A stretch of 64,000 nt of DNA. Source: Tetrastigma voinierianum. Lineage: Eukaryota > Streptophyta > Magnoliopsida > Vitales > Vitaceae. Where the stretch lies: NCBI GenBank assembly GCA_016808115.1, contig JAEQBH010000890.1, positions 310,001 to 374,000 on the forward strand. The letters run 5' to 3'. Below are positions 48,776 to 60,500 of this stretch, piece by piece. The notes under the pieces are model-generated. The model searched no databases. It worked only from the letters and a program-made list of their open reading frames with translations, and was not told the DNA's origin. Both the position numbers and the translations under genes were made by a program. The stretch's first letter is position 1. Each line of letters starts with the position of its first letter.

Positions 48776-48885
48776 TTTTTTATTGACACAACATGTGTGT
48801 CTTTTTTTCACTATATTAGCATACGGCCTGCGTGTCGTTGTTTTTATTGACACAACATGTGTGTCTCTTTTTATTATTTTAGCAA
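48776..48885 (+). repeat. Direct duplication of about 48 bp
   Basis: TATTGACACAACATGTGTGTCT followed by a T-rich run and TTAGCA occurs at 48781 and again at 48845. Confidence 0.85.
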
Positions 48886-49557
48886 AAAATAGCATACAAT
48901 TATTACTTTCTTGTAATGAAGAAGAAACGAAAAAATGGAGGCCCGTTTCGTTTCGGAGACAGTCCCATAAAGCTATGTATCGTAAAAGGTAATCATGCCT
49001 CCATATCGCTTATGGAGATCACCTTAGGAAATGGGCTATGACATGTCACGCCATTATGCTTAAATATGCTTGTATGTGATGCATGTATATGTTTATAAAG
49101 TTTGCCTAACAACTTGATTATTTCATCACATAAATTATTAAGTCATAAAATGTCTTCCATAATTTAACACTTGTCAATACTTCGATCATCTTAATATAGT
49201 TTCTGCTAAAGCAAGGTGTATTGGGCCATCTTAGGAAGACATGATGGATAATGGTGATATCCATAAGATTGAATATGGTTAGACTTAACTAGGCTATCAT
49301 AACGGTTTTGGGGGCTCAGCGCATAAAAGGAAAGAGTTACCTAGTTAGCTTAAATTTAAGTGTTATGCCAAAGCTATGCTTGAATTTATGTCAAAACATG
49401 GATTTTCACCCACTAAGAAACTATGTAAGATTGTTTTATGTGTTAATTAAAGAGTTAAGCCAATTTTAGTGTAAGTATTAAAGACCTCATTTATTAAAAG
49501 CTTTGCATATTTTTTATGTAGACTAATGTCATCATACAAACACATCAACATTTACTC

Positions 49558-50410
49558 TCATGATCTCGTCCTGAAAAGGAAAAACATAATGGGACAAACT
49601 TCCTCGATTGGTCTCGAAATTTGAGGATTGTCCTTAAACAAGAAAGGAAGATGTATGTTCTTGATAATGAAATCACTAGTGAACCTCCTGCTAACAATGC
49701 CCCACGAGCCGAAAGGGATGCTTATAGTAAGCATTTGAATGACTCTATGGATGTAACTTGTCATATGCTTACAACCACGAACTCTGAGCTTCAGAAGCAA
49801 TTTAAGGAAATGGAGGCATTTGATATGATGGTGCATCTCAAGGGAATGTTCCAAGAGCAAGCACATCAAGAAAGGTTTACAACCACCAAAGCATTGAATG
49901 CTTGTGGCAAGACTCCCCGGCACCCGCAAGTGCACATGTGCTAATGACGGCGGTCTCATCGATCAACTTGATAAGCTTGGTGCTCCTATTAGTCATGAGT
50001 TACTACTGATCTGATTCTAGGTTCATTACCTGAATCTTATGATCAATTTGTTGCGAACTACAATAAAAATCTTATGGAGAAATCTACTGAAGTTACATGG
50101 AATGTTAAAGAATGTTGAGACAAACATTCAAAAGACAAATCCAAAGGCTTATGGCTTCGTAAAGGAAGGCATGAAAAGAAAAGGAAAAGGCAAAGGCAAT
50201 AAGGCCAAGAAAGGCAAAGGACAGTCCAAGCCTAAGGCTAAGAAGCCAAAGCCGCCTAAGGAGGGAGTTTGCTTCTTCTTCAATGAACAAAGTTATTGGA
50301 AGAGGAATTGTAAGCTCTACTTGGAAGATCTAAAGAAAAAGAAGAGTAGTGAGGCTACCACTTCAGGTATTTATGTTATAGAAGTCAATCTGTCTACTTC
50401 TGCTTCATAG
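49558..50410 (+). pseudogene. gag: gag of the copia element (broken)
   Basis: Gag would form the particle shell. Pieces at 49621-49944 carry LKQERKMYVLDNEI and EMEAFDMMVHLKGMFQEQA, the typical copia UBN2-type gag. After a shift, 50039-50410 has a lysine-rich tail and a nucleic-acid-binding knuckle that reads CFFFNEQSYWKRNC. The second Cys and the His of the expected CX2CX4HX4C are replaced (by Phe and Tyr), so RNA binding through zinc would be lost. A stop at 50408-50410 ends the segment just before the protease. Confidence 0.8.
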
Positions 50411-51860
50411 GTATTAGATACTGGATGTGGATCTCACATTTGTGTAAATGTGTAGGCTCAAGGGCAGATCATTGGCTAAAGGCAAAGTGGACTCAATATG
50501 GAACAGAGCAATAGGTGCTGCATTAGTCAGAGAGTATATGATTCTACCTTGCCTAGTAGGAATTTGTTTTCCACGAAAGAATTTTTATTATGTGCCTACT
50601 GTGAGCAGAAACATTATTGCAGTTTCTTGTTTAGACGTGGATGGATTTCATTTTATTATTAAGAATAATATTTTCTCCATCTATAATGAAGACATTTTTT
50701 ATGGGAATGCTCATTTATCTAATGGTCTCTACGTTCTAAATTTGGAACAACCCAAGCCCATCTATAACATCGATACTAAGAAGTTCAAGTCCAATGACTT
50801 GAATCCAACCTACTTTTGGCATTGTCGTTTGGGCCATGTCAATGAGAAACGCATCTTGAAGCTCCATCAAGATGGGCTAACACATTCATTTGACTTAGAG
50901 TCATTTGAAACATGTGAATCTTGTTTACTAGGCAAAATGACCAAGGCTCCTTTTACTGGACACAGTGAGAGGGCTAGTAACTTATTGGGCCTTATACATA
51001 CAGATGTTTGTGGGACCAATGGGGTCAATATGAGGAGGGTTATTAGTACTTCATTACTTTTATCATGACTTTAGTAGATATGTCACATCTACTTAATGAG
51101 GCATAAGTTTGAACCATTTGAAAAGGTTCAAATTATTCAAGAATGAAGTACGTAATCGCCTTGGAAAGAATATCAAAACATTCCCTCTGATCTGATCGAG
51201 GTGGCAATATTTAAGCAAAAATTTCGAATATCACCATATCAGGATAGTCTCACAACTCACTCCACCTGGAACACCACAAATGAATGGTGATTTGAAAGGA
51301 GAAATCGAATCCTTATTAGATATGGTTCGATCTATGAGTCAAATGATCTTCCAATATCCTTCGGGATATGCATTGAACGCAAGTGCTCTATTGAATAGGA
51401 ATTCAATCGAAAGCGGTTGAGAAAAACACCTTATGAGTTGTGGATAGGAAAGCTGCCTCGTTGTTTGTCTTTTCTCAAGATTTGGGGTTCTGAAGCTTAT
51501 GTAAAGCGTCAGGCTTCTGATAAGCTAGCATCCAAATCTGATAAGTGCTTATTTGTGGGGTATCCAAAGGAAACAAAAGGGTACTACTTTTACATCCCAT
51601 CTGAGAACAAAGTGTTTGTTGCTCATAATGGAGTCTTTTTGGAAAGAGAGTTCATTTCCAAAAGAGTTAGTGGGAGTAAGACATCTCTTGAAGAAGTTCA
51701 AGAACCACAAGGCTGCCACCGAGCCTTCCATGGAAATTTACAATACCAACCAGTTGCCAGAGTCGACATCTTTGCACAAGGCCCACGGTTGTCCAAAGAG
51801 ATTCATCATGAGCCCAAGAGATATGGATTTCTTGTAACCTACTTCCACAAACCATAGAGC
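50411..51860 (+). pseudogene. pol: Protease and integrase of the copia element (broken)
   Basis: The protease active site is VLDTGCGSHICVNV (50411-50452), with the DTG triplet intact but a stop right after it. The gag-pre-integrase and zinc-binding region is in the frame 50448-51068: FWHCRLGHVNEKRILKLH and CESCLLGKM give the HHCC set, followed by LIHTDVCG with the first catalytic Asp. The core (51070-51415) is scattered over frames with many stops. The C-terminal part at 51417-51857 is again open: RKTPYELWIGKLPRCL, LKIWGSEAYVK and KCLFVGYPKETKGYYFY. Order and lengths fit a full integrase. Confidence 0.85.
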
Positions 51861-53408
51861 TTGTGGATCAAGATGAGCCCAATAACCTATCATGAAAGAA
51901 ATGATGAGCCCAGATTATGAAAAATGGCCTTGGCCATGAAGTCTCGAGATGCAATCAATGTACGATAACCAGGTTTGGTTTCTCGTTAATCCACTCGAGG
52001 GTGCTAAGGTCGCTGGTTGTAATGGGTTCATAAGATCAAACATGATATGACCTTTCAAGTCTCGACTTGCCAAAAAAGGTTTCAAACAAACTCATGGTAT
52101 CAATTATGATAAACACCTTTTCACCCGTCGCTATGCTTAAGTCTATTAGGATTCTTCTTGCCATCGCTAAGGGCACTATGATTACGAGATTTGGAAAATG
52201 GATGTCAAAACAACGCTTTCTTAATGGAAACTTCACTCGAGGATGTGTACATGACAACCTGAGGGTTTTGGCCCATCCCAAATATCTAATAGGGTGTGTG
52301 TTTCAAAGATCCATTTATGGATTGTAAAGTATATTTCACTGTCGGGATTACTTGATGAGGCTGTTAGCAGTTTAGCTTTATGAAAAATGAAGATGGAGCC
52401 CTGCATATGTTAAGAAGGTTAGTGGAGTGCAATTGTCTCTTTAGTGTTGCATATGATTTTGATATCATCATTAGAAATATAATCCTACCTTGCGAGTGTC
52501 AAGTCTTGGTTAGGGAAATGTTTTTCAATGAAAGACTTAGGCGGCCGTTTACATACTCAGTGAGATAAGATTTATAGAGATAGATCTCAATGATTATTCT
52601 GGCCGAGTCGAGTGGGTACATAGACAAAGTGCTAAAGAGGTTAGCACGCAAGATTCAAGAGAGGTTTCTTCGCCACGTCTCATGGCATTAAGCTCAAGAA
52701 GTCTCAATGTCCAACCACAATGGATCAGAGAGAGTGCATGGATAAAATCCCATATGCTTCGGGCCATCGGGTTCTATCATGTATGCCATGCTTGCACCCG
52801 ACCGATGTCTCCCGTGTCAAGCATGACAAGTAGATTCCACTAGGATCCCTGAATGTCATCAAATACAGATTTTCAAGAATATCCTTAAGTACTTGAGAAG
52901 AACCAAGGATATTTTTTTATCTATGGTGGACAAGAAGGCTAGCTAGTTATAAGTAGTTATACCGATGTCGGGTTTTTAAGTTTGGACTTATTTCTGACTT
53001 AGATTCCAATCTGGTTTTGTGTTTTGTTTGAACGGGAGGTGTCAGTGGTTTCCGAGAAGTTCCAAGCAAGACACCATGACCGATTCTACTATTGTAGGTT
53101 TCAGCAATATAGTTCTTTCCTCAACAAAATGGGCATAGGGGCTGCGCTTGATCAAAATTTCGTTTTTAGATTGGGTGTTTTTCCTACCATTACAAACCCA
53201 GTGGACGTCTATTGTGACAATAATGGGGCTATTGCTCAAGCCAAGGAGCCCAGGTCACATCAACGATCCAAACACATACTGTATGCCACAACCCCCATCT
53301 GAGATCATTGAGACGAGATGGGTTAAGATATGTAGAGTTCATAACGATGACAACGTTGTCGATCCTTTGACTAAACCTCTTCCACAAATAAAGCATGATA
53401 GTCACTAG
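51861..53408 (+). pseudogene. pol: RT and RNase H of the copia element (broken)
   Basis: RT fragments occur in several frames: FQTNSWYQL (about 52080-52110), NAFLMETSLEDVYMTT (about 52210-52260), YIDKVLKRLARKIQ (about 52615-52660) and the end of RT with NILKYLRRTKDIF (about 52870-52910). RNase H is seen at 53200-53270 as VYCDNNGAIAQAKEP and RSHQRSKHI, then in another frame KICRVHNDDNVVDPLTKPLPQ up to a TAG stop at 53406-53408. The YVDD box is not readable. It is clearly inactive. Confidence 0.85.
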
Positions 53409-53455
53409 ATCGATAGGCATTCGATTTACGCCCCTGGTCAGCCAGGCAATGAGAT

Positions 53456-54864
53456 TGTTAGTGATATGTTTCAGCCCAAAGCATATACAATGGTCATTAT
53501 ATTACATATGACGCATTTATCATTTTATCTTGCTATTTAAATTGTGGTTTAACTTGATAAAATAAGATCCTTTTGGAATAGTTGGCTCGCTTTTATGTCA
53601 TCAAGTATGTGACTCATAGTAAAACATTAAGTGCATAAGAAATTATTCTAAATAAATTCATAGTCGATCATTATCGTGGAATAATAAATAGTTAAGACTA
53701 TCATATTTATGAAAGACCATATTTTGGTCGGTCAGAACATAAGATGTTACTCGTAACATAAATACATGTTAAGTTCATGTTATCGATTCGACCCGCTATG
53801 AGAAATACTACATGGATTATGTCACTGCAGAATTTCATCATGAAGAGTGGTATTTAAGTCCTTCGACCTGAATTCACCATGGATTCCTACATGAGGAACT
53901 TTGTGTCTTGACGTAGCTCAATGACGTCTTTAACAAGATGGTAATACAGGCTATGGTCAAGCATGCAAGAATCAAGGCGTGGAGGAATGTGAGTTTACAG
54001 GAAGGAATTTGTCCCGCTCTAATCGAGCGAGATGTCTATTAGCCTCTTGATAAGTAAGATCGAAAGGAGCCATGCTAGAATGAGATTGATAGGAGTTATC
54101 AATATCATTTGTTTAGTCAGTCTACTTGAGAATCAAGAAACGATGAAGTTGTATAAAGATGACTTCATCCATGCTTTGTGCTTAATCGAGACATCGTGTG
54201 ATAAAGGACTAATACCATACTATGGTAAGGTTTTTCGAGTCATCGAATTCACTTGATTTGGGTAGTTATATATCTTGCTAGAGACCAATTATAACTTGTG
54301 GGCTTATAATATGATCTAGTCTGTCTACATTGAGGAACTTATAAGTCACACATAAGAAATTACTATAATGGATGTTAGAAAGGTTCTCTCACTTAATATC
54401 AAGCTCCAGTTTCAAAGTCAACATTATTAATGAAATTTGGTTTAAATTGCATTAAAGTAATGGGAGGCTTGATATAAATATGGGGTTTATCATCTAAAAG
54501 AAGGAGAAGCCTTATGGGCATTTGCGAGAGAGAATTCTTTTTAGAGTTCGGGAAGACACGGCGTGTCTGGTTTCATGGACAAAGACCATCATAAGGTGCT
54601 AGCACACATCCATCCCATCCATAGTCGCTCGTGTGGATACCTTTAAAGGGTATTTGCACACCACACGCTCTGGCTCGCTGTTGCCGGATCAAGCTCGCTT
54701 AGGTACAGAGTGTGTGATCAAGAAAATCGCACTAGTCAAAAGCGATCTGCCCATAATATAAAGATCCAGATTCTCGAATCACCGCTTAGTTTCATTAAAT
54801 CGCTGATCTTGATGCGCTCGTTAAAATTTTATTTCGCTACGCTTTCTTGATCACGATTCCAACA
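53456..54864 (+). mobile_element. 3' LTR of the copia element
   Basis: 1409 bp, TGTTAGTGATATG...GATTCCAACA, preceded by a weak purine stretch (AGGCAATGAGAT) that would be the PPT. Followed by the CATGT duplication. Confidence 0.9.
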
Positions 54865-57136
54865 CATGTCACGACTCAATGTCCAATCGGTCCGCCCCAA
54901 CCATGTCGTGGACACCAAACGGATGTCGCAACCCTGGTGGGCCAAGAACCAGTCGCGCCGCACCGCCGCCCATTCGCAGGCCGTGCCACGCCCAACCGCA
55001 CAAACTTCTGACGCGTCTGCCTCTACCTATCATGATCTCAAAGTTGTCACACCAAATACTAAAATGGGCGCAGATTCACCCACTTCTCCTCGCATTTCTT
55101 TCTTTCGTTTCTACCCAATATAAAACCAAATAAAATTACCTTATTGCTAGAAAGGCTACTAAACCATGGAAAAATCACCAAATGTATATAAGAAGGTGCA
55201 GAGCAATTTACAATTGCTTAAATTACAAATTATCCAAAACTAGTCTTCTACCCGCACTTACAAATACGTAGGGCCAAGGCAAAGTTTAGCCATTCGGGCC
55301 GAAGGCCTCTCTGGAGGCCCCATCCCTAAGTGCACTCCTTATACCAGTAACCATCGATCAGTGAGCAAATGCTCAGTAGTTGAATCCTCCTACCAAGGCA
55401 ACTCCCCACCTAAAATGCACATGCAATGGCACAACACAAAAATCCACATTCCATACAATTTACAATTCACACATGGAATGACTTATACTGGGCGGCGAGA
55501 TGTTTTCAGCGCCCATATCCCGAAGCCACTCATCACCTCACACATGCCTATGCTGCAGGATAATCACAGTACCCAGACACCATAATGAGCCTCCTGTTTT
55601 ACCACCAACACCCATTGCTGGGCAAGCAGCTGCACTTAATCCGAGTCAACCCCGACCATACCCAACTAGAAGTCTAAGTGATAACCATGACCGTGTGTTT
55701 TCTTTTTAGACAACATAACTTTTCGGCTTACACCGTGGGTCTCTCACACCCACAAAAAAACTTTTCGAATAGCACCGTGGGTCTCTCACACCCATACAAG
55801 ACCTTTCGGATATTACCAAGGGTCTCCTACACCCAAATTCTAGGCTTTTCACTTGAGGGGATTAACATCCCCCTTCTTGCTTCACCCCACACACATTAAT
55901 CCTATTTCATTTATGACTTAAACCATGAGTCATTTATTGGACGTTGTCCGAAACACGAGTTCATCACACATTCACCACGAATGATGAACAACAACTATAC
56001 CGCACCCACACCGACTAACGCATGTACCCGCGGCATGAATGCAATGATGCCAATTCATATTCCATTCTTACATAATTATATTCCATATAATTCAAACGCT
56101 GCAGCAACATCAAATAGCATGTATTAACCTATCATTCATGCCACATATCAATTCAAGCATTACATGGACATCACAAGTCACTAACACCGGTAATGATATT
56201 ACAATTCCTCTTAGGCCTAGTGGTACACAACGAATATACTCCAACGAGCCATGTAACGGCCTCAACCATGCACAATCCAGGTGTGTCATCTATTTTCAAA
56301 CAGACACACAAACAACTCAACTTCCGCGTTATTCAACCACCACAACAACATGCAAACAATTTCTCATGAACCATCTTGATCCAACAAACAATCCGGACTG
56401 TTTTTAATAGTCCCAAACTAGTCCGCGGAGTCGCTCATGTGGGCGCCACAAGCATCGTTCACTTCTATGGAACCAAATCCATGCCCCTTTTCGGCCCGAT
56501 AACACCCAAAACCATTACCGGCCTTTTAAACAAGAAGTAACCAAGTAGAGAAACCCCTACCCCGAGTCGAACCCACAATATCTAGCACTCCACGCAAAGC
56601 TCTCAGAGTGTGGGATCAACTTTGCCTCTTGTCTTGCCGGGAACCGCCGGTCCGATCACCGGGAAACTTAGCGAGAAGTGAGAGCTTCTCACTCATGTTC
56701 GGTTGGCTTACTTATCTCTCCTTTTTCCCTCCCAAACCGGTTGGGTCAAGGTTGGTCAAGTGGATGTCCCCACTGCTACCATCCACTCCTCATCGCTCAG
56801 GATTACACCTTATCCTCTCATCCATCTACCATGGATTTCCACCCACGGCATGATGCCATGGCCCCATGTGAGCCCCACTTGGCTCATTGTTTGACTCACG
56901 ACATCTTGACATCGGCTCACGCTTCACTCAACATCCGCTGCGTCATCCCAACTATGCCTTTCAAAAATGTACCCACCGCCCGAATCTAAATTGACGTGGT
57001 AGCTAGATTTCGCGTGACAACTTCAACGGTGAAGTTCGTTTTGTCATCTAAGATCTAGAAAAATTTTGGTTTTTCGACCAAAATTACCATTTTACACTTC
57101 CAAGGAAAAATTTCGATTTTCTGGGGTTTCTCGCAA

Positions 57137-60121
57137 AGGGACCATCCATACCGATTTATCCGACGGGCGACGCCACTCCAACCGGCCTCACGCCTAGAAG
57201 TAATCTGGGATCCTCAAGGGCCGAAATGTAAACCCCAACTTATTGGAATGTTATAATAATAGTTTTGAACCGATTAGAGGTCCAATGATAGAAGCGAGGG
57301 TAGATTAGACTTAGAACGCTGTATCGCCATTCGGGCATAGCGAATTCTTCGGAAATTGGGCCGAAAAATACGAAATGTCCGAAATTAATCATAGAGTCTA
57401 ACGAAACCGAACGGAGGAAACGGAGTTCGCTTTTGATAGTTTCTGTGCGATCCGAACGTAATTCGGACACAATACGCTATCAACGGATTGATTTTAATGA
57501 TTTTAACCGACGGTGATTTCTATGTGAGCCTCAATCCACCGCAGAATGATTTATCTAGAATATTTGTCAATTTGAAGTTTAGGACGACCATAAATGAGCT
57601 TTTGACGCGAATTCCAGATAAAAGCAAAGATAAGGCTTAAACCGAGTAAAATCTAATATAAGTGAGATATTTTCTTGTGAGAGCCAATCAAAACCTTCAA
57701 TGGCAAGTTATATAAAAATAATAGGTTAGTGATTGTCCCATGAGAATGGACCAATGTCTCTTTAGCTCAAGTGCAATTTCTCAAAAGTGGTAGGTTAAAA
57801 CTAAAATTCAAGAAGTGAATTCTCCAACAAGAGGAGAGCTTGGATGGCCATGAGAGAGAAGAGGGAAGAAAAGAGAGGAGAGAAAGGAAAGAAAAAAGAG
57901 AAAGAAGAAGGCCAAGGTGGAGCAAGGTGGGAGATGTGATTTTTCTTCTCCTTCAAGCTTTCCAAGTGATCTCCAAGTGGTATCAAGGGAGAGAAGCCAA
58001 AGAAAACCAAGAACAAGTAAGTTTCTAATGGTGGGAAAGTTGGATTTTAATGTTTTTCATGCCTAATGCTTTGATTTTCTTAGATATGGATGCTAGAATT
58101 AGCATTTACAATAATCAGCATTATTTTGATATAAATGGAGAAAGAATGATTAGGTTAGGTTTGAAAAATAAATGCTTATGATGGTTAGGTTTGATAGTGA
58201 TTTTGTATGACATGTTGAAATTGGTTAGGATTAGTGAAATTGAGGTATGGGCATTAGATTGGAGTGATTAGAATGAAGAAAATGAAAGAACAAAATTGAA
58301 GAGGCAGCAAGGTTTGCTGTAAAGGGGAAATGTGAGAGGTCATAGTTTAACATGTTTAGGTAAATATTAACTCTAGAAATGCATTGAATTGGTTAGAAAA
58401 GAAAAAGGATTTGAAGTGAGGCATTAAGGTCATTTTTGTAAAGAAAAAGGTATTTTACTGCTTCCTTAATTTATACTTAAGTGTATAAATGGGATTAAAG
58501 TGAATGATGGTTGGGTGAAATGAATGTATGGTGGATTTCCTAAAATGGAAGTTATGAAGTTAATGAATGGTTTTTCTTGAAAAATGTGAAAAGGACTATC
58601 GATCAGAAAGGAATTCATGAAGCGAAGGGATTGAGCTATGAACTATGAGTATAAAATGATAAGTTTTGAAATTGAATTTTAAAATGTGAACGGTTTTAAT
58701 GTTAAATTGAAAAGTTTAATGTTTAGTTATCTTGCCTAAATATATATATTTATATGAAATTACATATGTATGCATGTGTTAAGGCATTATGGAAGTTTAA
58801 CCGGTAAAGAATGCATATGTGTACTACAGATATGTGTTCTTTAAAATGATAAAGTAAATGTATTTAAATGAATTTATAAATGTATTTTGAATAAATACTT
58901 TACTGATGGTTACCCTAACCCTATATGACTATTATGACCGGGAGCACGCCTGAGTGTACCTTAAGCGCAAGGATTTAGAGGAATAGTTATAGGTTACTAA
59001 TGTAGGGAGGGAACTCATTTTAGCAGGTAATATCCTTACACGTGATAAGGTGATATTGGATCGAACCCTATGCAAGGAGTTTCTCCCGCGCAGCTGTAGA
59101 GTGGTTATGATCGGAATGGGGACTGTCCCTCACCGCATCTGAAACTGCTCTTCGGTGTGTTTACCCCTTGGGTTCCATTAGAAAGAAAGGTTAAGGCATA
59201 AATGGATTTTTAATTGTATAAGTATTTATTACTTTGATATATAATGAAAATGTTATTTTAATGAAAATGTACACTCACTGAGCTCCTTTAACTCACTCTT
59301 TTCCGTATGTTTCAAAAACATTTTCAGGACCTGAGACAGGTGCGCCGGTAGAGTACCCTCATGCTCAGCGAGCCTGCGGGACCCAGGAGACGACGTTTAG
59401 GATCAGATTGTATAAATATTTTCTTGTATATTGTATATGTTGAATATTTTGTCATGTATATAGTTTATATATGTATATATTTTTGAAAGGAACTATGTGG
59501 GCTTTGATCCTCAGTGACAAGGTACGTAGGCGCTCGCTTGAGTTCCTGCCTGGCCCAATTTTTTTATAAAATTGTGCATTGAATTGAAGAAGTTTTGAAT
59601 GTTTTGATGATTGAAGTAAATAAATGTATATGTGCATACATTTTGCTTGATTGAGTTGTGTGCTTAATTGGGTTGTGGACGAGGAGTCCTAGAATGGAAG
59701 TTGAGAATTGAAAGATTAGAAGTGTTTTTAAATGTTTTCGCAAGTTTTTGTAAATTTGGGAAAGTCCGAAACAGAGGAAACTCGCCGATTTTCTTCAAAA
59801 ATTTAAGTGTTTGAAAGAAAGAAAAGAAAAGAAAAATTTACCACTTCGCCCGCATTATTTTCTAAAGATATGTTATGATTATAAAGGGGTTCGCTTCCAT
59901 GGATTTTTTTATTGTTTTGAGGAAAGTTTCCATCCGTGAGGCCTGGAGGTCCCCCGGTTCATGAGGTTAATCCGGGGCCTGATCCTTCACGCCTCACTGG
60001 GCCACTGGGCTTGCTTCCAAGCCCACCCCCTAAGCCCACCTTAAGCCTTGTTGGTGGTTTGTCTCTTGAGCCCATGTGCTCTAGTCTATATACTTGATGT
60101 TTTTAGGCATCATCAAGTACA
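57137..60121 (-). mobile_element. 5' LTR of element X, outer part, interrupted by a solo LTR
   Basis: 57142-57226 (CCATCCATACC..TTTATCCGACGGG) continues the X LTR after the Z insertion and matches 27346-27380. After the solo LTR, 59933-60121 contains CCCTAAGCCCACCTTAAGCC, matching 27445. The outer end is near GCATCATCAAGTACA at 60121. No clean target duplication was seen around X. Confidence 0.65.
57227..59932 (+). mobile_element. Solo gypsy-type LTR inside the X LTR, right end approximate
   Basis: Starts TGTAAACCCCAAC. Near 59265-59300 CACTCACTGAGCTCC with following ACTCAC and then TTTTCAGGACC resembles the LTR of Tel/Tekay-type plant chromoviruses. There are purine-rich (57840-57920) and AT-rich parts, and no PPT, PBS or coding domain. 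The end at about 59932 is inferred from where X LTR similarity resumes. A frame of 62 codons at 57840 is purine-tract artefact. Confidence 0.6.
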
Positions 60122-60447
60122 ATTATTTTTTTAGGTTTGTTTCATCTTAGAAAATATAAAATAAATCAAATATAATCAAAATTACTCAAAATTTTACTTG
60201 TTTTTAAATTTCTTAGTCCTTATATAGTATAAATAAACAAATGAAATGAGTTTAAATAAACATATAAAATTAACTTATTAAGTTTAAACCTAGTTTTATT
60301 TTCCTCTAAATTTTCCTTTATTCCACTTTTCTTCCCTATTTTCCTCTTTATTTTTTTTCCTTAGTACTTTCTGCATTCCAAACAAAGCGTAAAGGTTTTT
60401 CACGAAGTAACCATCATTATTATCAAATGAGAGATGGTGGAAGAAAG

Positions 60448-60450
<3 letters not shown>

Positions 60451-60494
<44 letters not shown>
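60451..60494. repeat. (AT)n microsatellite
   Basis: About 22 uninterrupted AT dinucleotides. Confidence 0.98.

Positions 60495-60500
<6 letters not shown>

Larger units (their letters stand above)
47790..49557 (+). other. Leader of the copia element, with direct repeats
   Basis: There is no gene before gag. It contains AT-rich repeats of TTACAGATTCTTATTAATTA type (47990-48130), three copies of a unit of about 65-75 bp at 48228-48390, and a duplicated block at 48776-48885. A 69-codon frame at 48783-48992 crosses the duplication and has no domain. Confidence 0.6.
46386..54864 (+). mobile_element. Ty1/copia retrotransposon, complete in structure, decayed
   Basis: LTRs 46386-47789 and 53456-54864 begin TGTTAGTGAT and end GATTCCAACA. 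The flanks CATGT (46381-46385) and CATGT (54865-54869) are a perfect 5 bp duplication. The interior carries gag, protease, integrase, RT and RNase H, with integrase before RT, which defines copia. Wording in gag-pre-integrase and a 1.4 kb LTR suggest the Angela/Tork side of copia. All ORFs are broken. It sits inside the 5' LTR of element Z. Confidence 0.9.
39175..57136 (-). mobile_element. Element Z: pol-deleted chromovirus-type gypsy element, minus strand
   Basis: Two LTRs of about 2.7-2.9 kb (insertions removed) enclose an internal region of only about 2.0-2.1 kb. In minus orientation this holds the PBS, a gag remnant, two zinc knuckles, the end of protease and the PPT; RT, RNase H and integrase are absent. 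Insertion into the X LTR is exact: the left flank GGATGGTGGA and right flank CCATCCAT are continuous in the other X LTR at 27336. The candidate duplication is GTGGA/AGGGA. Each LTR was later hit by another element. Confidence 0.8.
45890..57136 (-). mobile_element. 5' LTR of element Z, interrupted by a copia element
   Basis: Two parts, 45890-46385 and 54865-57136, align with the 3' LTR of Z in order. CCATGTCGCGACACCCAC at 46262 matches 39521, the ACCAAATAAAATTACC block is at 55124, and the CTTCAACGGTGAAGTxCGTTTTGTCAT end is at 57020. The outer terminus reads GGGGTTTCTCGCA, a damaged GGGGTTTCACA. Confidence 0.75.
26640..60121 (-). mobile_element. Element X: Tat-type Ty3/gypsy element, minus strand, expanded by nested insertions
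   Basis: Two matching LTRs bound it: 26640-27530 (3' LTR in element sense) and 38756-60121 (5' LTR, split by insertions). Between them, read on the minus strand, are the PBS, gag, protease, RT, RNase H and integrase. A minisatellite and a candidate antisense ORF follow before the PPT and 3' LTR. This layout, with an extra antisense ORF between pol and the 3' LTR, is known for part of the Tat lineage. The net length without insertions is roughly 12 kb. Nested inside are a small GC-rich insert (about 26905-27152), a solo LTR (35499-37005), element Z (39175-57136) and a solo LTR (57227-about 59932). Confidence 0.8.

Noticed and set aside
54866..55133. Two overlapping frames of about 85 codons with basic and serine-rich composition
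   Set aside because: They lie in the non-coding LTR of element Z, and the sister LTR does not keep them open.
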